64,000 bases of DNA from Blumeriella jaapii (GCA_009599575.1 VWND01000022.1:62001-126000); one strand, 5' to 3'. Positions 12,240-24,740 are shown, counted from the stretch's first letter. Notes: generated by a model not told the origin, from the letters alone. Numbers and translations are program-made.

Positions 12240-13640
12240 ATCGAAACCTAATTTTTGTTAAAAAAAAAAAGGTTTTATACGAAGTTTTACGCAATCGAAA
12301 AAAAGCTATAATCTTCGATTTTACCGAAATAAGCCAATTTAATTTTAACGTTACGTTTTATATCGATATCAAAACCGTATTCTACGAAGCCTGGCAAAAA
12401 AAAACCTTTTCAGTTCTTAAAGCTTTTCAGAATAAAATGGTCGAAATGCTAAAAAAACGAATTAAGCAAAGAATTTTCGAATTCTGCTACGGGCTATATA
12501 GGAATAAATGATTTATCGTTGCGAAAAAAAAAAAAAAAAGCATTTACAGATTTATTATCGCAGTCGTCGAAATAAACAGAATAACGATACGAAACGCTAA
12601 CGTACCATCTAACGTCGATTAATTTTCGAACGAATTCGTAGAATTAATAATTGTTTTTTTTTTCGACCTGTTTTTCGGCTACGATTATTTAATACTTAAT
12701 CTACGATTTCGAAATATAACGGCAATTCAAATTCTAATCGGTTTATTACGCATAACGAAAATATTTATAAAAGCTATTAATTCAGTCGTTTAATTCGTAA
12801 AAGTCGTATATAAGATTTTTATAATTTGCATTTCTGATATCGCTTTTTTTTACGTTGACGACGTCGAAATAAAAAGTCCTAAATTATATTATAATAATAA
12901 AAAGATTTTTTTTAAAATTCGACGCTATATAATAAAATATATTTAAAATATCGACAAAATTATAATCTGCTTCGAAAAAGCTAAAATTATTATTAGCTTT
13001 CGATTAAAATTCTGCATATCCGAAATAAATATCGTTGGTTATATAATTAACAGCGCTGGCCGCTATTTTAACGGAAAAAAATTAAAAAAATTTACGAATA
13101 AAAAAAATGTAAAAATATCATCGAAGCTAGAATTTTTATTAGCATTGTGATTTACTACCGCAATTGAATTAAGAATTTCTTTCAGAAAGCTGTATTTATT
13201 TACGCTACGATAAAAAAAAAAATCGATTTCGTTTGGAAAAAAAAACAAAACAAAGCTATAAAAGTTTTTAAAAACGACTTTTTATCGGCCTTATCGTTTA
13301 TGCGGATCGATTATAATCCAAACGCAAAAAAAATTATTTTAACTGTCGACGCTAGTATTTTCGGCTAAAAAGCTGTATTATAATAAATCGATAAAAACAA
13401 AAAACGGCATTTTTTAAAATTTGAAAGCGGCCTATAATCCTTCGCGGAAGCACGCTACGATGCTACCAAACGAAAATATCGAAGCGCTTTTAAAATAATA
13501 AAAAAGATAAAAAGCGAATTATACGGCGTATATTTTATTTTAAAAACAAACGTTAAAATCTTTATCGATTAATTAAATAAAAAAGCTAGTAATCTGCTAA
13601 AAGCATTCGTTATTAATTAAATAGCTTAGATACGATTTAT
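12240..13640 (+). pseudogene. Reverse transcriptase and RNase H of G2
   Basis: The plus strand carries the fingers and palm of reverse transcriptase, with the catalytic box FFYVDDVEI intact at about 12,845-12,868. Next come GYIINSAGRYF and an RNase H region reading FESGL near 13,420, AEARYDATKR and LYGVYFILKT. The latter match a fungal Gypsy signature, FESGVWxxAERKYDATKRE. Several in-frame stops are at former CAA, CAG or CGA codons. Less decayed than G1a, but not functional. Confidence 0.78.
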
Positions 13641-13820
13641 AAACTTCGAAATTAAATATATTAAAAAAATAATTAATATAACGACAAACGGCTTTTTCAA
13701 ACGAAAACGCTTTTATCCGTTTGATTTCGCTAAATAAAGCGAATAAAATATCGACGAATAAATCGCTAACGAAATCGGCTGCTTCGCTATTTGCGCCTTG
13801 GGTTTTACAAAGCCAAAACT

Positions 13821-13853
13821 ATTCGCGTTATTATTTCGACTGGCATCGCGAAT
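13821..13853. repeat. 33-bp palindromic repeat, copy b
   Basis: ATTCGCG and CGCGAAT flank a 19-bp middle ending GGCAT, within the open linker before G2 integrase. It lies 30 bp from copy c. Confidence 0.78.
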
Positions 13854-13883
13854 AAAAAATATTAATTCTCGGGCCGAAAAAGC

Positions 13884-13916
13884 ATTCGCGTTATTATTTC
13901 GGCTAGCACCGCGAAT
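13884..13916. repeat. 33-bp palindromic repeat, copy c
   Basis: Same ends as copy b, with a middle that differs by a few transitions. Copies b and c sit in the same reading frame, so each adds exactly 11 codons (FALLFRLA then S/P-R-I). Confidence 0.78.
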
Positions 13917-15366
13917 AAATTTAACCGAAAACGATCGGAATAAGCCGATTAACGACGAAAATAAACTTTTAATCGATAATTACGAAATCGAAAACTTTTA
14001 TTTAATCATATATTATTTAATTATTTTGTTTAAATCATTTAGCGTGCCGAATTATTAATTTAAATTATTTAAAAACCAGGCTTTCGATTATATTTTAGCC
14101 GACAAAAAGCTATACAAAATAAAAGATAATATATATTAAAAACGCTTAATAATAAATAATAAAGCCGATAAATTTTAAGTTATAAAAAAAACCTACGAAA
14201 AAGTGTTTTATAAAAAAGCTAAAGCCATTTATTACCGAATTAAAAACGACTTTTAATAGAAAAAATACTTCGAAGATTGCAAAGCCTTCGTTAAAAGTTG
14301 TATTTTTTACTAAAAACGAAAATCTGGCCGAAAAGAAAATTTATTATATCCGACGTAGTTTTTTGAAATTTAAGAAAAAATTAATTTCGACGTTATACGC
14401 GTACTAATTACCAATCGCGGTTATATATATTTCGTGCTCGTTATTAACGATTTATTTAAATAGCTTAAAAAGCGATCTTTTCGAAATGCTATTTCCGAAA
14501 TTATAGCGATTTTTCTTTAAAAAAACGTTGTATATCGATACGGTTTATTTAGCAAATTAAACGTCGATAATAAATCCGAAAATAAAAGTGTTATCGAAAT
14601 TTTTATAAAAAAATACGATATTTAACGCATTTAAATTTTAGTTTATAATTCGAAAAGCAACGGATCCGTTGAACGAAGTTATAAAAATATTTTCGACGGA
14701 CTTTTAAAAGCCATTCGAAAAGGCTATAAACGTTGATCGCGAAAATTCTCGGGAATGCTTTTTATTATACGCATATGCATACACGCTTCTACTGGAATAA
14801 TCCCATTTTTTATTTAATACGGCAAAAACGCTCGATTACCTCTAAAAACAAAATAGCTTATGTAAAAGTTTTATAATATAATTAAAATAAAAACGAAAAC
14901 AAATTTATTAATAATAAAATTTAAATAGCTAAATTACCGCGATATAAATATGAAAAAGATAATTTTAAAAAAAAAAAAATATAGAAAGGCGGCTAAGAAA
15001 GTTTAAAATAAAACCAAGGTTTTAAAAAAAACGCTAATCAAAAAAGGAGATTTGGTCCTAGTTTACGACGTTTAGCGCGCTATCGACAAATCGGCCGACA
15101 CTAAGCTTGATTACAAATGGTTCGGACTTTACGAAATATACGAAGCCGAATTGAATAAAAGTTATTATAAGCTTACGGAATTCGATAAAATAAAACTGAA
15201 AAGAACGTTCGCCGCCAACCGGTTAAAGCGATTTTATAAAAAAAACCAGCAAGTCTATTTTCTGGATTTTGATTTAAATAACGATTTCGATTTTAGCGAT
15301 TCCGACGACGATTCCGACCAAAGCGATTATATTTCTGAAAAAAAAAAACCTTCTGAAAAGATTTAA

Positions 15367-16100
15367 AAGCAACCGAACGATAATCCTGCTGAAAGCACAG
15401 TTTAAATCGTAATTCCATCTATAACCGAAAAAAAAAAAAGTGCTTACAAAATTGTTTACTAACTGTTTTATTATTTTTATTTGTTTATTATTTCTTTTTT
15501 ATTGTATACTGTTTTACTGTTTTTGTTTTGCTTTGCTTATATACAATTTAATTATTTTATTTTATATATATTATTTATTTTTAAAATCTTTTTTTATATT
15601 ATTTAAAACACTTATTGTATTTTTTTTTGTTTGATTATACTTTTGTTTATTAAAACAAAAGCTTTGTATATATTTAAGCCATATATTTAATATATTTATA
15701 TTATTCGCATATTTTACGAAAACTATTTTTTATACATTTTATTATTTGCTACTTTTTGCATTGTTTACTTTTTTCGTTGTTTTAAACGGGTGGCTGCCTG
15801 AACAGTTATAATTTATTAGAAAAATAATATGCGGATTCTCGTAACTTTTAAATACAAATACTTTACAATTTCCGTACTTTTTTTCATTTATTTTTTAATA
15901 AATATAACATATTTTTTTAATTAATAAACCTATCGATATTATATCGTTTTTTAAGCAAAGCGTTGTTAAACTTAGCAAATTTATTTTCAATCTATTTTGA
16001 AACGGAATTATTATACGCAACTTTTTCGAATTTAAATAAATATATAATACCGTTATTTTAAATTAACAAACAGCTTTTGTAAAAATATTTATAAAGCAAT
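15367..16100. other. AT-rich spacer after G2 integrase
   Basis: This stretch has very low complexity, with long T and A runs and no readable protein family. The small open frame at 15,440-15,634 is T-rich and reads as hydrophobic filler, so I do not call it a gene. Confidence 0.6.
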
Positions 16101-19100
16101 TCGATATAATAATTAAAAACGTTAACGAATTTTTATTCGATTACGAAAATTTCGTTAAAACTGAATTCGTTCGCAAAAGCTTTGATTACGATAAATTTCT
16201 GCTAAATTACGATAACGTTTTAAAAGCTTTCGCCGGAGCAAAAAAAGCTCGAAATAATAAAAAAAAAATAATAAATCGGATTTTGCGCTTTTTATTAAAT
16301 CAACGAAAAAAGAATATTTAAAAATACGTTTTTAACAAGATTACCGGTGTTATTTTATTTCGGTATTTCGCTCGCTTTTTCGAAACTATTATTTTTATTA
16401 AAAAAAAAATTTGAATATTAAACGCTTATATTTTTAAAACGCAAGTTTTAAAAGCTAACAATTTAAAAATCCGCAAATTCACAGGCTTTTTTACAGCTGT
16501 TTGCAAATTAATCGACGACGCTATGCAATCGCCAAAAAAAGTTTTAATCGGTTGCGAAATTTTAAATCTGACCTTTTTTTAAAGCAAAAAACTGAATATC
16601 GCTAAATACGGCATTTTTATACCGAAAAAAAGAAACGACGCCATTTCGATATTTTAAATCTACGACGACGAAAAAAACGAAAAAACTAATATTATTTTTA
16701 TTTAATTCGAAAAAATATACGCGGTGGCAATTAATACTTTTAAAGCAGCTAAAACAATTTAGCGATTTTTATTTTTAATTGTCGAAAACGAATTCGAAGC
16801 CGAAATCAAAAGCGTAATAACAAACAACCGCTTATTCGAATACAAAAAATTTATTATATTTATAAAAACGATTCCGGAAAAAATAAAAATAAAAAACGTG
16901 GAAAAACGCGCCGATATTTCCGAAATCTTTTTTGTTCGGAAAAGAAAATTATTCGCGTCGCTAAGAAAAAAAGCACCGCGAATAAAAACAGCCGGAAATC
17001 GACGCCGGGCTATAAATTTTAAGCTAATTAATAAAAAACGCGACGATTCTACAAAATCAAATTTAAAAAACGCCGGCACTTCGAAAAAAAAGAATTTAAA
17101 CGATTTTAAATCTGACTTTTCGAAATTAAATACGTAAACGTCAGAAACGCCTGCTGCGTTTAAAAACGTCGAATTATTAATATTTTAAATTTTAATAAAA
17201 ATATTTAAAATTTCGACTATTATACGATTCGACAAAAAAGGTTTGGAAAAAAATATCGAAATTATCGCGAAAGAAATTACGCAAAAAGCATAAAATCAAA
17301 TTATTTTATTTAAAACTTTCGCTTTCGACGACGAAACGATTTAAAAGTTTTATTTCGATATTTTTATACAAAAATCAAATAAATCCGTTAGTTTTTTTTT
17401 TTTTGCTTCGAATAAAAACTAAACTAAGCTTTTTTCGGAAAATTGCAAATATAATACGCCGGAACAAATAAAAAAAACTTTTAAAAACGGTGATTCGTTT
17501 TTACTCGAGCTTTTTTCGTTAAAAAACTCCGATTTTTTAATTTCGTTTTTACAAATAACGTTAACGTTAAAAAAAACGGCAAGTTTTGCTATTTCTACGT
17601 ACGCTGTTACGCGGCGTATTGCGATTTAATTATAAAAAAAGTTAACGTTGTTAATTTCGCTAATCGATTCGCTGCTATTAAAAATTCGGATTACGACGTG
17701 TTCGAAATTAATTTTAATAATCAATTTATATTTCGACGAAAAATTGCGAAAATTATTTAAGCACGTATTAAAATTTATTTAAGCTACGCAAATTTCAAAG
17801 CAGATTTTAAAGTTTTTAACGCGATTATAAAACTTAATTAAAACGTAAAAAAATAAAAGCAACGAGTATTTTTAAAAGCCGATTTTTCTGGCCTTTCGAC
17901 CGAAGGTATATTTTAAAATCTATCTGAATTAAATTGCGAATTCGTTAACTACGTAAGGTTTTACAACGGAGAAAACAAGCTACTGCTGTATTTTATAAAA
18001 AGAAAAATAGCTATATATAAATATTATTTCCGACTGGTTAAAACCTAAGAAACGCTTACAGCTTTTTTCGCTAATATATTTTACAATTTTATTTAACAAG
18101 CTTTTAAAATACATTCCGGCTTTTATTTCGCTGCTTTAATTATTCGGAATTTCGAAAACTGCCGCTTCGTAATTTATTTTAACGTTCCGATCGTTTTAAG
18201 CCTCGCTGATTCCGACCGTATTACAATTATAAAATTCGATATCGCCGATTTTTAAAAAAAAAAAAAAATCGAAAACTTTACCGACGTTATTTTCGATTAC
18301 CACGTTTTGTTTGCATTCGCATACAATTCGGAAATAATCGAAGCCTATTTGCAATTATACTACGACGCCAAGCTGATTAAAACTATTTAAAAAGGCCCAG
18401 CTTTTTCGTATTTCAGCGCGTTTAAAACAATGGCCTCGGCTATTTTATCGGATTACGAAACCGAAAGCTACGAAATAAAAAATAAAATAATTTCTGTCAG
18501 CTTTTCGATTAAGCAAAAAGTTTTCGTTAAATTTAAGATCTAAAAAACCGACGGCGCGATATTAATTTATTCGAATAATTATACGGCGCAAAAATACAAA
18601 AACTATTTCGAAAACAACAATCCGATAAGCAATTTAATATTATTTATACTGCGGCGAAAATAATTATAACATCTTCGGTGGTTTCGATTGCAAACGACTA
18701 TTTTCGAATCATTCCGTGGAATAGTTTTTTTTACAAGCTTCGGAGCTTTTTCAAAAGCATTCGTCGGTAAACAACCGTGGTTCGATTTATCAGTTTTACG
18801 AAAAGCAAAAGCGTTAATCGGTTTTAATTACGACGAATTAATCGATTATTTCCACGATTTTAATATAAAACTTTTTAACGCTTTTTGCAAAACGTAAAAT
18901 TACGTTTAAAAGTTGAAATCTATTATTTACGAAAAAAAATCGTAAAAAGTATTCGTCGCGGCGACGCTTAATAATATTATCGACGAAAAAACGATTAAAA
19001 CGTTCGTAAATTTAAACGATACTTCGATTAATATTTTATCGAGCTATTTTTTAAAAAAACAAAAAAAATAAAATAATTCAAACGATAAGCGAAACGCTAC
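16100..19100 (+). pseudogene. Unrecognised coding-like region, 3' part of G2
   Basis: Between the integrase and the 3' LTR about 3 kb can be read on the plus strand as long protein-like runs broken by RIP-type stops and at least one frame change near 17,550. Open pieces are at 16,898-17,137 (basic, Lys/Arg/Ser-rich) and 18,688-18,897. Readable but stop-broken stretches include DYHVLFAFAYNSEIIEAYLQ at about 18,298 and YDVFEINFNNQF at about 17,694. I recognise no family. It could be an envelope-position ORF, a captured host gene, or the remnant of a separate element. Its position inside the LTRs favours one of the first two. Confidence 0.45.
16951..16983. repeat. 33-bp palindromic repeat, copy d
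   Basis: ATTCGCG and CGCGAAT flank a 19-bp middle, TCGCTAAGAAAAAAAGCAC. It lies inside the open piece 16,898-17,137 of the unrecognised G2 region, in frame. Confidence 0.75.
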
Positions 19101-19289
19101 TTTTTCGCAAAAGCCAATAGCAAAAAAACCAAAAACGAATTAGAAAACCGAAAAAATATAAAACTAAAAAGTTCGGTTTTTGGTTAATTGGTTTTTAAAT
19201 TATATAAAATAAACTAAATTGCATTCGTTAAAATTATGTTTTTTTTTGGTCGTAGTTAAAAACGATTACGTATATTATTTGAAACAGAA

Positions 19290-19555
19290 TATAAAACGGT
19301 AATACTTTATATTAATAAAAGTTAATAGTTTTAGCTATAGTCGAAGCATGGATTCCTTCGAGACTTTTTGCTATTAATTATTTTCAACAGGTATAAAAGC
19401 AAAGCATTCTTTTAAATAGTATTATAGACACGCAGTCCAATTTATATCTTCATTTATTTTTCTTTTCCTTTTTTCAGTCTTTTTTAAAAATTTCCTAGAC
19501 TATTTTACCCACCGACATATGGCCGTATCAGTCTGGTTTTCCTACCTATTTTTAT
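19290..19555 (+). repeat. 3' LTR of G2
   Basis: It starts TATAAAACGGTAATAC and matches the 5' LTR at 8,259-8,524, including the shared AACAGGTATAAAAGCAAAGC segment and the CGACATATGGCCGTATC block near the end. This copy is less damaged at the 3' end. A run of TAA repeats follows it. Confidence 0.8.
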
Positions 19556-19559
19556 AATA

Positions 19560-21871
19560 ATAATAATAATAAAAAAAAAATCGTTAGCCTAAAAAAATAA
19601 TAGTATGATTTTTTGTATTATTTTATTGGCGTCGCTATCGAAAATAGCACCGCGAGTAAAATTCGATTTTTCGCGCTTCGCACAGCGTCGTAAATCTGTT
19701 ATAATTAATTAAAATTCTTATCACGTTTTACAACGTCGTTTTAATAGCGAAATTAAATCTTTCGAAAATGCAAATAAAAAACTTTAATACAACGAACGTA
19801 AAAAACTATAAAAAAGTAAAACTTCGGCCAATAAAGCTTGCGTTTATTATAATTTAATAAAACTTAATATTCGGCCAACCAAGCTTTTTCTAAAATCATA
19901 TTATAATTTCCGAAGTTAATAATTAAAAAAAAAGTAAACGATTATATTCGATTATTAATAATAAAATTAAAAAGCGTAAAATATGTAATTAAATAGCCAC
20001 AAGCTCTATTATACTTTTTTACAAAAAAAAAAGCCGGAAAAAATTAAATCAAAAGTTTTAAAAAAAAAAAAAAAAATTTAATCAGCGCCGAATCGATTAA
20101 CGCATAACCGTTCGCTTTAAAATCGGCGAGCGCTTTCATTTTGTACGAAAAGCTATTTTTAATAAATATAACGGGAATTGTTAATAAATCGCTATCAAAA
20201 AGCTATCGAACGTTAAAATAACGCATATCGCGCAATACGCTTAAAAAAAAAGCTTTATTTAAATTTAAGCGTTTTTCCGATTAACGAAAAAGCTTTTAAC
20301 TTTTTCGTATGCGTTTTGAAAATCGTTTAAAAAAGAATTTTCGTTTTTACTATTACTATCAGAAAGCGAATTTTCGGCCGGTTCGATTTCGTTTACATCT
20401 ATCAATTTAAAAAAGCTTTTAAGTAAAACCGAAGGTCGGCCCGTAAAAAATCGTGCAAATAAATCTTTCTGAACTTTTTAATATAAAATAAAAAACAAAC
20501 GTTGTCGTTAGTCCGATCGAAAAAAAAAAACGCCAAAAAAGACGTTCTGGCGTAAAAAAAAAAAAAAAACAGCAAAAAGCTAAAAAAAAACTTATAAAGC
20601 ATTAGAACGATTTTCGTACGTACGATTTAACTCGTAATACGCTTTGATTAAAAACCTACCATTTTAATAAATAATAAACTTAATAAAACGACTCGCGTAT
20701 AAAATTCGTTTAGCCAACTGATTTTGTTTTTTTTAACGAACGGCGGTAAGCCAATTTTTAAAAGTCGTTGTACGCGCCTATTTCAAATGCAGCTTTTTTC
20801 GTAAACGCTTTAATATTTTATCGCAAAAAGCGTTTCGAAGCTGTTTGTTAATTCGTATTTAAGCGTTCGCTGCGAAAATAGAAAATCCCAAATAAAATCG
20901 CTAAAAATCGTCGTACGTATTTATTGCAAATATTTTAAATTCGTTTTCGGCCTTTTAAACGTCGGAAAAATCGGCCAGAAAATCGGCGATTTTTTTAATT
21001 AATTCTTCGGAAAATGTAAAATCGGAACGGTTCAAAATACGCGGAATTAAACTCTTTTGCCACATTTTCGATCTGATCGAATATATAATTCTTGCGAAAT
21101 CGATCGCTAACGAAATAATCGTAGTAAAATTCGAAATTATCGAAAACTTTAATTTTTTAATAGCGTGCTTTGTAATTTTTATTATTATTTAATTTAAATT
21201 CAAAATTCGAAACGCGTTTTATACGAGCTAATCGAAAATTAACAAATAAATAAAAACTATAGCGTTTAAAAAGCGCGCTAAAGTCTTGGCCGTTATAAAA
21301 AAATCTAAAAAAAATTCGCGAAAAGCGTAAAAATTGATTTGCAGCGCTTATTAATTAAAATAAAACGTTGCGAAAAAATAAAACGGCAGATTCGCGATTA
21401 GCGGAAGCACGTTCGATAAATTTTATCAAACGCTTTAATTAAAAAATCTGTCGCAATCGTATAATTTCCAAAAGTTATCGTTTACGCTTTTGCGTTTTTT
21501 TCAATTGATTTTGCAAAAATCTTAACTAAACGCTTTTAATATTAAGCTGCAAAAAAGAAATAACAGGCGAAATGGTTGGCGCTTTGCCCTTTTTTTTGTT
21601 TTTTTTTCCTCGGAAAAAAGATTATTTTTTAGAAAAAAAAGCTTTTGAAAAAAGCTGCTTTTTCGCTGATTAAAAAAAAAAAAGTTAAAATGTAATAGCA
21701 GAAGCTGAAAAGCTTTGCTAAAAGGAAAATCGTTAAACAAAAGCTATTTTTCGCGAAATGCGGAAATAAGCCTTTTTACGACCGGTCGATTATTTTGGTA
21801 TAACCCGTAAGAAATTCGAAAAAAAAAATAATTTACGCCGTCGCTAGCGTAGAAAAAAGAATTGTTAATAA
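19560..21871 (-). pseudogene. Gag and protease region of G1a
   Basis: This resumes G1a after the G2 insertion and aligns with G1b 35,100-37,396. On the minus strand the protease-like segment lies at about 20,220-19,880. It corresponds to G1b 35,745-35,400, which reads ADFEANGYALIDSALI, an Asp-protease loop (usual A-L-[IV]-D-T-G-A-x-G). Towards the 5' LTR the sequence is Lys/Glu- and Phe-rich and decayed. The minus-strand open piece at 20,602-20,402 is part of gag. Not functional. Confidence 0.6.
19625..19657. repeat. 33-bp palindromic repeat, copy e
   Basis: It starts ATTGGCG and ends CGCGAGT, one base off the consensus at each end. The middle contains an inner inverted repeat, GCTAT and ATAGC around CGAAA. 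It lies in G1a at the same place as copy f in G1b. Confidence 0.72.
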
Positions 21872-22167
21872 TATAACGATTTAATCAGTCGGAAGGCTAA
21901 AAGATCAGTTAACTGGTCGCCGTATTTATATAATATAAGAAACGAGCTTTTGGTTTTGTAACAAAAATATTCACTTAAAATTAATAATTGCAAAAGGCAG
22001 AAATTGCTAAAAAAAGAAAGCTTTATATATATAATAATTTCCACAGTTAATGGGAAGATTCACCAGAAGATCAGGGAGCTTGCAGCTATACGTAGTTGCT
22101 AGGAAGCTTGCAGCTATACGTAGTTGCTGGGGTGACACGAGAGGTGGCAACAAAGTGAATCGTTATA
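21872..22167 (-). repeat. LTR of G1a (5' LTR, high-coordinate side)
   Basis: It is 296 bp, TATAACGAT to ATCGTTATA, with the same internal duplication as the partner at 4,401. The partner is more RIPed: this copy keeps CTGGGGTGACACGAGAGGTG near its end. Confidence 0.88.
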
Positions 22168-23153
22168 GGCGAAGCGTTTGAAAATTCTTAACGTCGTGAA
22201 ATCGAAAGTTTATTAGCTATAAAAGTATTCGAGTTTATTTAGTACGATATAGTTTAATACAATAACGTGCGAGTTTTCGGATTACGTTTAGTAAATAAAA
22301 TAAAGGCGAAAAAAACTTTTATTTTATTCGAAAAGTCAAAGCTTGTAATACAAGCCTTTTTGAATCAAAACAAGGAAATTATATTAACGCAATTATTTAT
22401 AATTCAGCGTTCGAGCCAAAAATTAATTACTGCTTTGGCCCTTTCGCTGTTGCAACGAGAAATATATTTGTATTTGCGAAATATTACCCAGGTTTATACA
22501 CAAAATAAGCAACCGCTAAACCGGCTAATTTTAGCAAAACTATTAAAGGAAATAGCTTATTTGTACCCCGAAAGCACGATTATACGAGTTAAAAAAGCGT
22601 TGTATAAAATTCCAAAAGCAGAAACATTTTGATAAATAATATATTATATTTATTATAAAAAAAAGCTGTCCGCCGTTACGTTAATTTACGATTTCTGCCT
22701 GCTGATTATTATAAAAAAAAAACGCATTTAAGCTAATTAAAATATAAACGAACGATATATACTTTTTTAATAATAAACGTTTTATTTTAAAAAAAAAAAG
22801 CTGAGCTGGAAAAGGCCAAATTAACGGCAAAACCAATAGATAAGCTTACAATTTCGCATAATTTAGCTTTTAACGAATGCGTTTTGATTTTGAAAAGCGA
22901 TTACATAACCTTTACGTAAAAAAACCAAAGCAAAAATCTGAAGCTTGTTTTAAACAACCCAAATATTCAAATGCAAAAATACGCCAGCCAAAAAATTTTA
23001 AAGATTTATATTACGTTAATTTGCTAATCAAAAGCTATGTTCGCGTTATTTACAGCTGCGCAATTTAAAAGCCCAGGCCAAAAAAAAATTGTCGAGCTGA
23101 ACAAACGAATAAAATGGATAATAAATAATCAAGGCCGAGAATTGACTTATATA
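22168..23153 (+). pseudogene. Copia C2 piece: reverse transcriptase
   Basis: The frame that leaves 4,400 continues here. The open segment 22,267-22,632 (121 codons) reads VRVFGLRLVNKIKAKKT, FEKSKLVIQAFLNQNKEI, LYLRNITQVYTQ and PESTIIRVKKALYKIPKAET. These are the Copia reverse transcriptase blocks usually written GSRFVNxIK, FEKSRLVVQAY, RDITQAYxQ and KPLYGIPEAG. Further on, 23,036-23,150 reads AMFALFTAAQFKSPGQK and LNKRIKWIINNQGRELTYI, the segment between reverse transcriptase and RNase H. It ends exactly where the G1b LTR begins and resumes at 37,664. Confidence 0.85.
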
Positions 23154-23421
23154 TGTGACGATCTAATCAGTCGGAGGGCTGGGAGATCAGTCAACTGGTC
23201 GCCGTGTTCATATAATATAAAAAACGAGCCTTTGGTTCTGTAATAAAAATATTCATTTAGAATCAACAATTGCAAAAAGCAGAAGTTGCTAAAAAGAAAA
23301 AGTCTTATATATATAAATAGTTTTTATAATTGATAAGAAGACTTATCAGGAGACCAGGAAGCTTGCAACTATACGTAATTGCTGGGGTGATACGAAAGGT
23401 GGCAACAGAATGAGTCGTATA
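23154..23421 (-). repeat. 3' LTR of G1b
   Basis: It starts TGTGACGATCTAATCAGTCG, an un-RIPed LTR end, and closes GAGTCGTATA. It lacks the internal 28-bp duplication of the G1a LTRs. The exact TSD ATATA lies to its left. Confidence 0.88.
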
Positions 23422-24740
23422 CTATCCTTCCGTCCGAAAAAAGCGCGCCCTCGAGCTTTTATTTATTGGTACGTCGTTATTTAAATAATCGTACGAATTT
23501 AAACTTTCGGAATACGCTTTTAGCCAATTTATAAGTTTTGCAGAAGGACCGGAAAGCTTTTTATACGCCAAATAAAAATCGCGCATTTTCAGAAAAACAT
23601 ATATAAAATCAAACGCAGGGTACCACGTAAGATTTTTATTTAAGCTTATTTAAAAAATTTTGTATTAAAAAGTTTTTCGCTGCATTCGATAAGCGATTAA
23701 TTCTTCGATTTTATATTTAAGCTTATCAGTTATATTAATAAATTCAGAAATTGAATTAACCTGATTTAAAAGCGCGTCGTTAGCTATTTTACGCAGTCGA
23801 TTAGCGTAAAAAACTGAATGTACGTTTATAATACTGAAAAAGTCTAGTTAAAAGCGTTGTCGAAAATTTTGGCTATAATTTTAAAAAGGCCGTTTGTAAA
23901 ATTATCGAGCTTGCGAAAAGATCGGAAGGTCGGAAATAAACGCATATCGAGCCATACGTAATCGCCAACGTTAAAATCGATTGCGCGGCGAAACTTATTC
24001 GCATTCTTTTTCATTTTGTCGTAAATTTGTTAAAAATACGATTTGGCAAAGTTTTAAACGTCGTAATAACGGCGAGCGTACGCACGAGCTTCGTTTGCGT
24101 TTAGCTTATATAAAAAGTTGGAAAAAGGGGAAATATCGAGCTTTCAATTTTAATTGGTATAAAAAATATAACCGTATACAATTTCGAAAAATAAAAGGCC
24201 ATCTAGACTTTCGTAAAAAAGAACTATTTAGGCGAAATCCATTATTAAAAAAAATTCGCTTTAATCGTTTTAATAAAAATTCACGAAAGGTCGAAAGCGT
24301 TTTTGCAGATATTAGTTGTAAATTTCGGTCTGACCGTCGGTTTTAAAATAAACGGCTATCGAAAGCTTTAGTTGCGTATCGAATATTTTGTTTAATTCAG
24401 ACCAAAAAGTAAATTAATACTAAGGGCCACGATCGCTAATAATACTTTTTAAAAGGCCAAAATATTTATATACGTGGAATATATATAATTTGGCGAAGCT
24501 TCGAGCGTCGATATTTTTATGGCAGAAAATCGAAATAGCTTGCTTGGAAAAGCGATTTATTACTACGAATACGTTATCGTAACCGTGTTTGTTTTTATTA
24601 AAATTGCAAAAATCTATTGTAACATGCTTCCAAAAATGGTCAAAAACAGAAAAAGGTTAAAAAAAGCCGGGGCGCTTATTTTTTAAAACAAAATTTCTTC
24701 GATAAGCGTAGCAATTGCGATAGTATTATTTTACGAAAGT
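23422..24740 (-). pseudogene. Integrase, C-terminal and core part (G1b)
   Basis: This is collinear with G1a 4,697-6,030 and holds the chromodomain-like end and the integrase core on the minus strand, with RIP-type stops. It is interrupted at 24,740 by Copia C1, which split the integrase within the N-terminal part, and resumes at 32,816. Confidence 0.65.

Larger units (their letters stand above)
13698..15366 (+). pseudogene. Integrase of G2
   Basis: The segment at 13,798-14,058 is an open linker after RNase H. Integrase core features follow: ITNRGYIYFVLVINDLFK at about 14,404, then NSKSNGSVERSYKN near 14,650. The C-terminal domain is open from 15,151 to 15,366 and reads YYKLTEFDKIKLKRTF, then AANRLKRFY, preceded by KGDLVLVYDV. 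This is the GPY/F-type integrase end, here followed by an acidic Asp/Ser tail. The tail ends at a TAA at 15,364-15,366. Confidence 0.78.
8259..19555 (+). mobile_element. Gypsy element G2, 11.3 kb, inserted in G1a
   Basis: This plus-strand LTR retrotransposon has 266-267-bp LTRs at 8,259-8,524 and 19,290-19,555. The flanks are low complexity; AATAA on both sides is the best TSD candidate, and the ends may be off by two bases. Order: gag (from 9,297), protease (about 11,430), reverse transcriptase and RNase H (12,240-13,640), integrase (to 15,366), then about 4 kb of further sequence before the 3' LTR. The size is large for a fungal Gypsy, and the surplus is the region after integrase. Reverse transcriptase keeps YVDD, unlike the host element G1a. 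Confidence 0.85.
4401..22167 (-). mobile_element. Gypsy element G1a (chromodomain type), split by G2
   Basis: This minus-strand Gypsy is bounded by 296-bp LTRs (4,401-4,696 and 21,872-22,167) and the TSD GGCGA. Its own sequence is 4,401-8,258 plus 19,556-22,167, about 6.47 kb. That matches the 6.43 kb of its relative G1b. Order on the minus strand: 5' LTR, gag and protease (21,860-19,560), reverse transcriptase and RNase H (about 8,180-6,480), integrase (6,400-4,740) with a C-terminal chromodomain-like part, 3' LTR. Compared with G1b, differences seen by eye are mostly transitions. It is heavily RIPed and cannot code. Confidence 0.88.

Noticed and set aside
15440..15634. 64-codon hydrophobic open frame as a small membrane protein
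   Set aside because: It lies in a T-rich spacer inside G2. Poly-T DNA gives Phe/Leu/Ile runs by composition alone.
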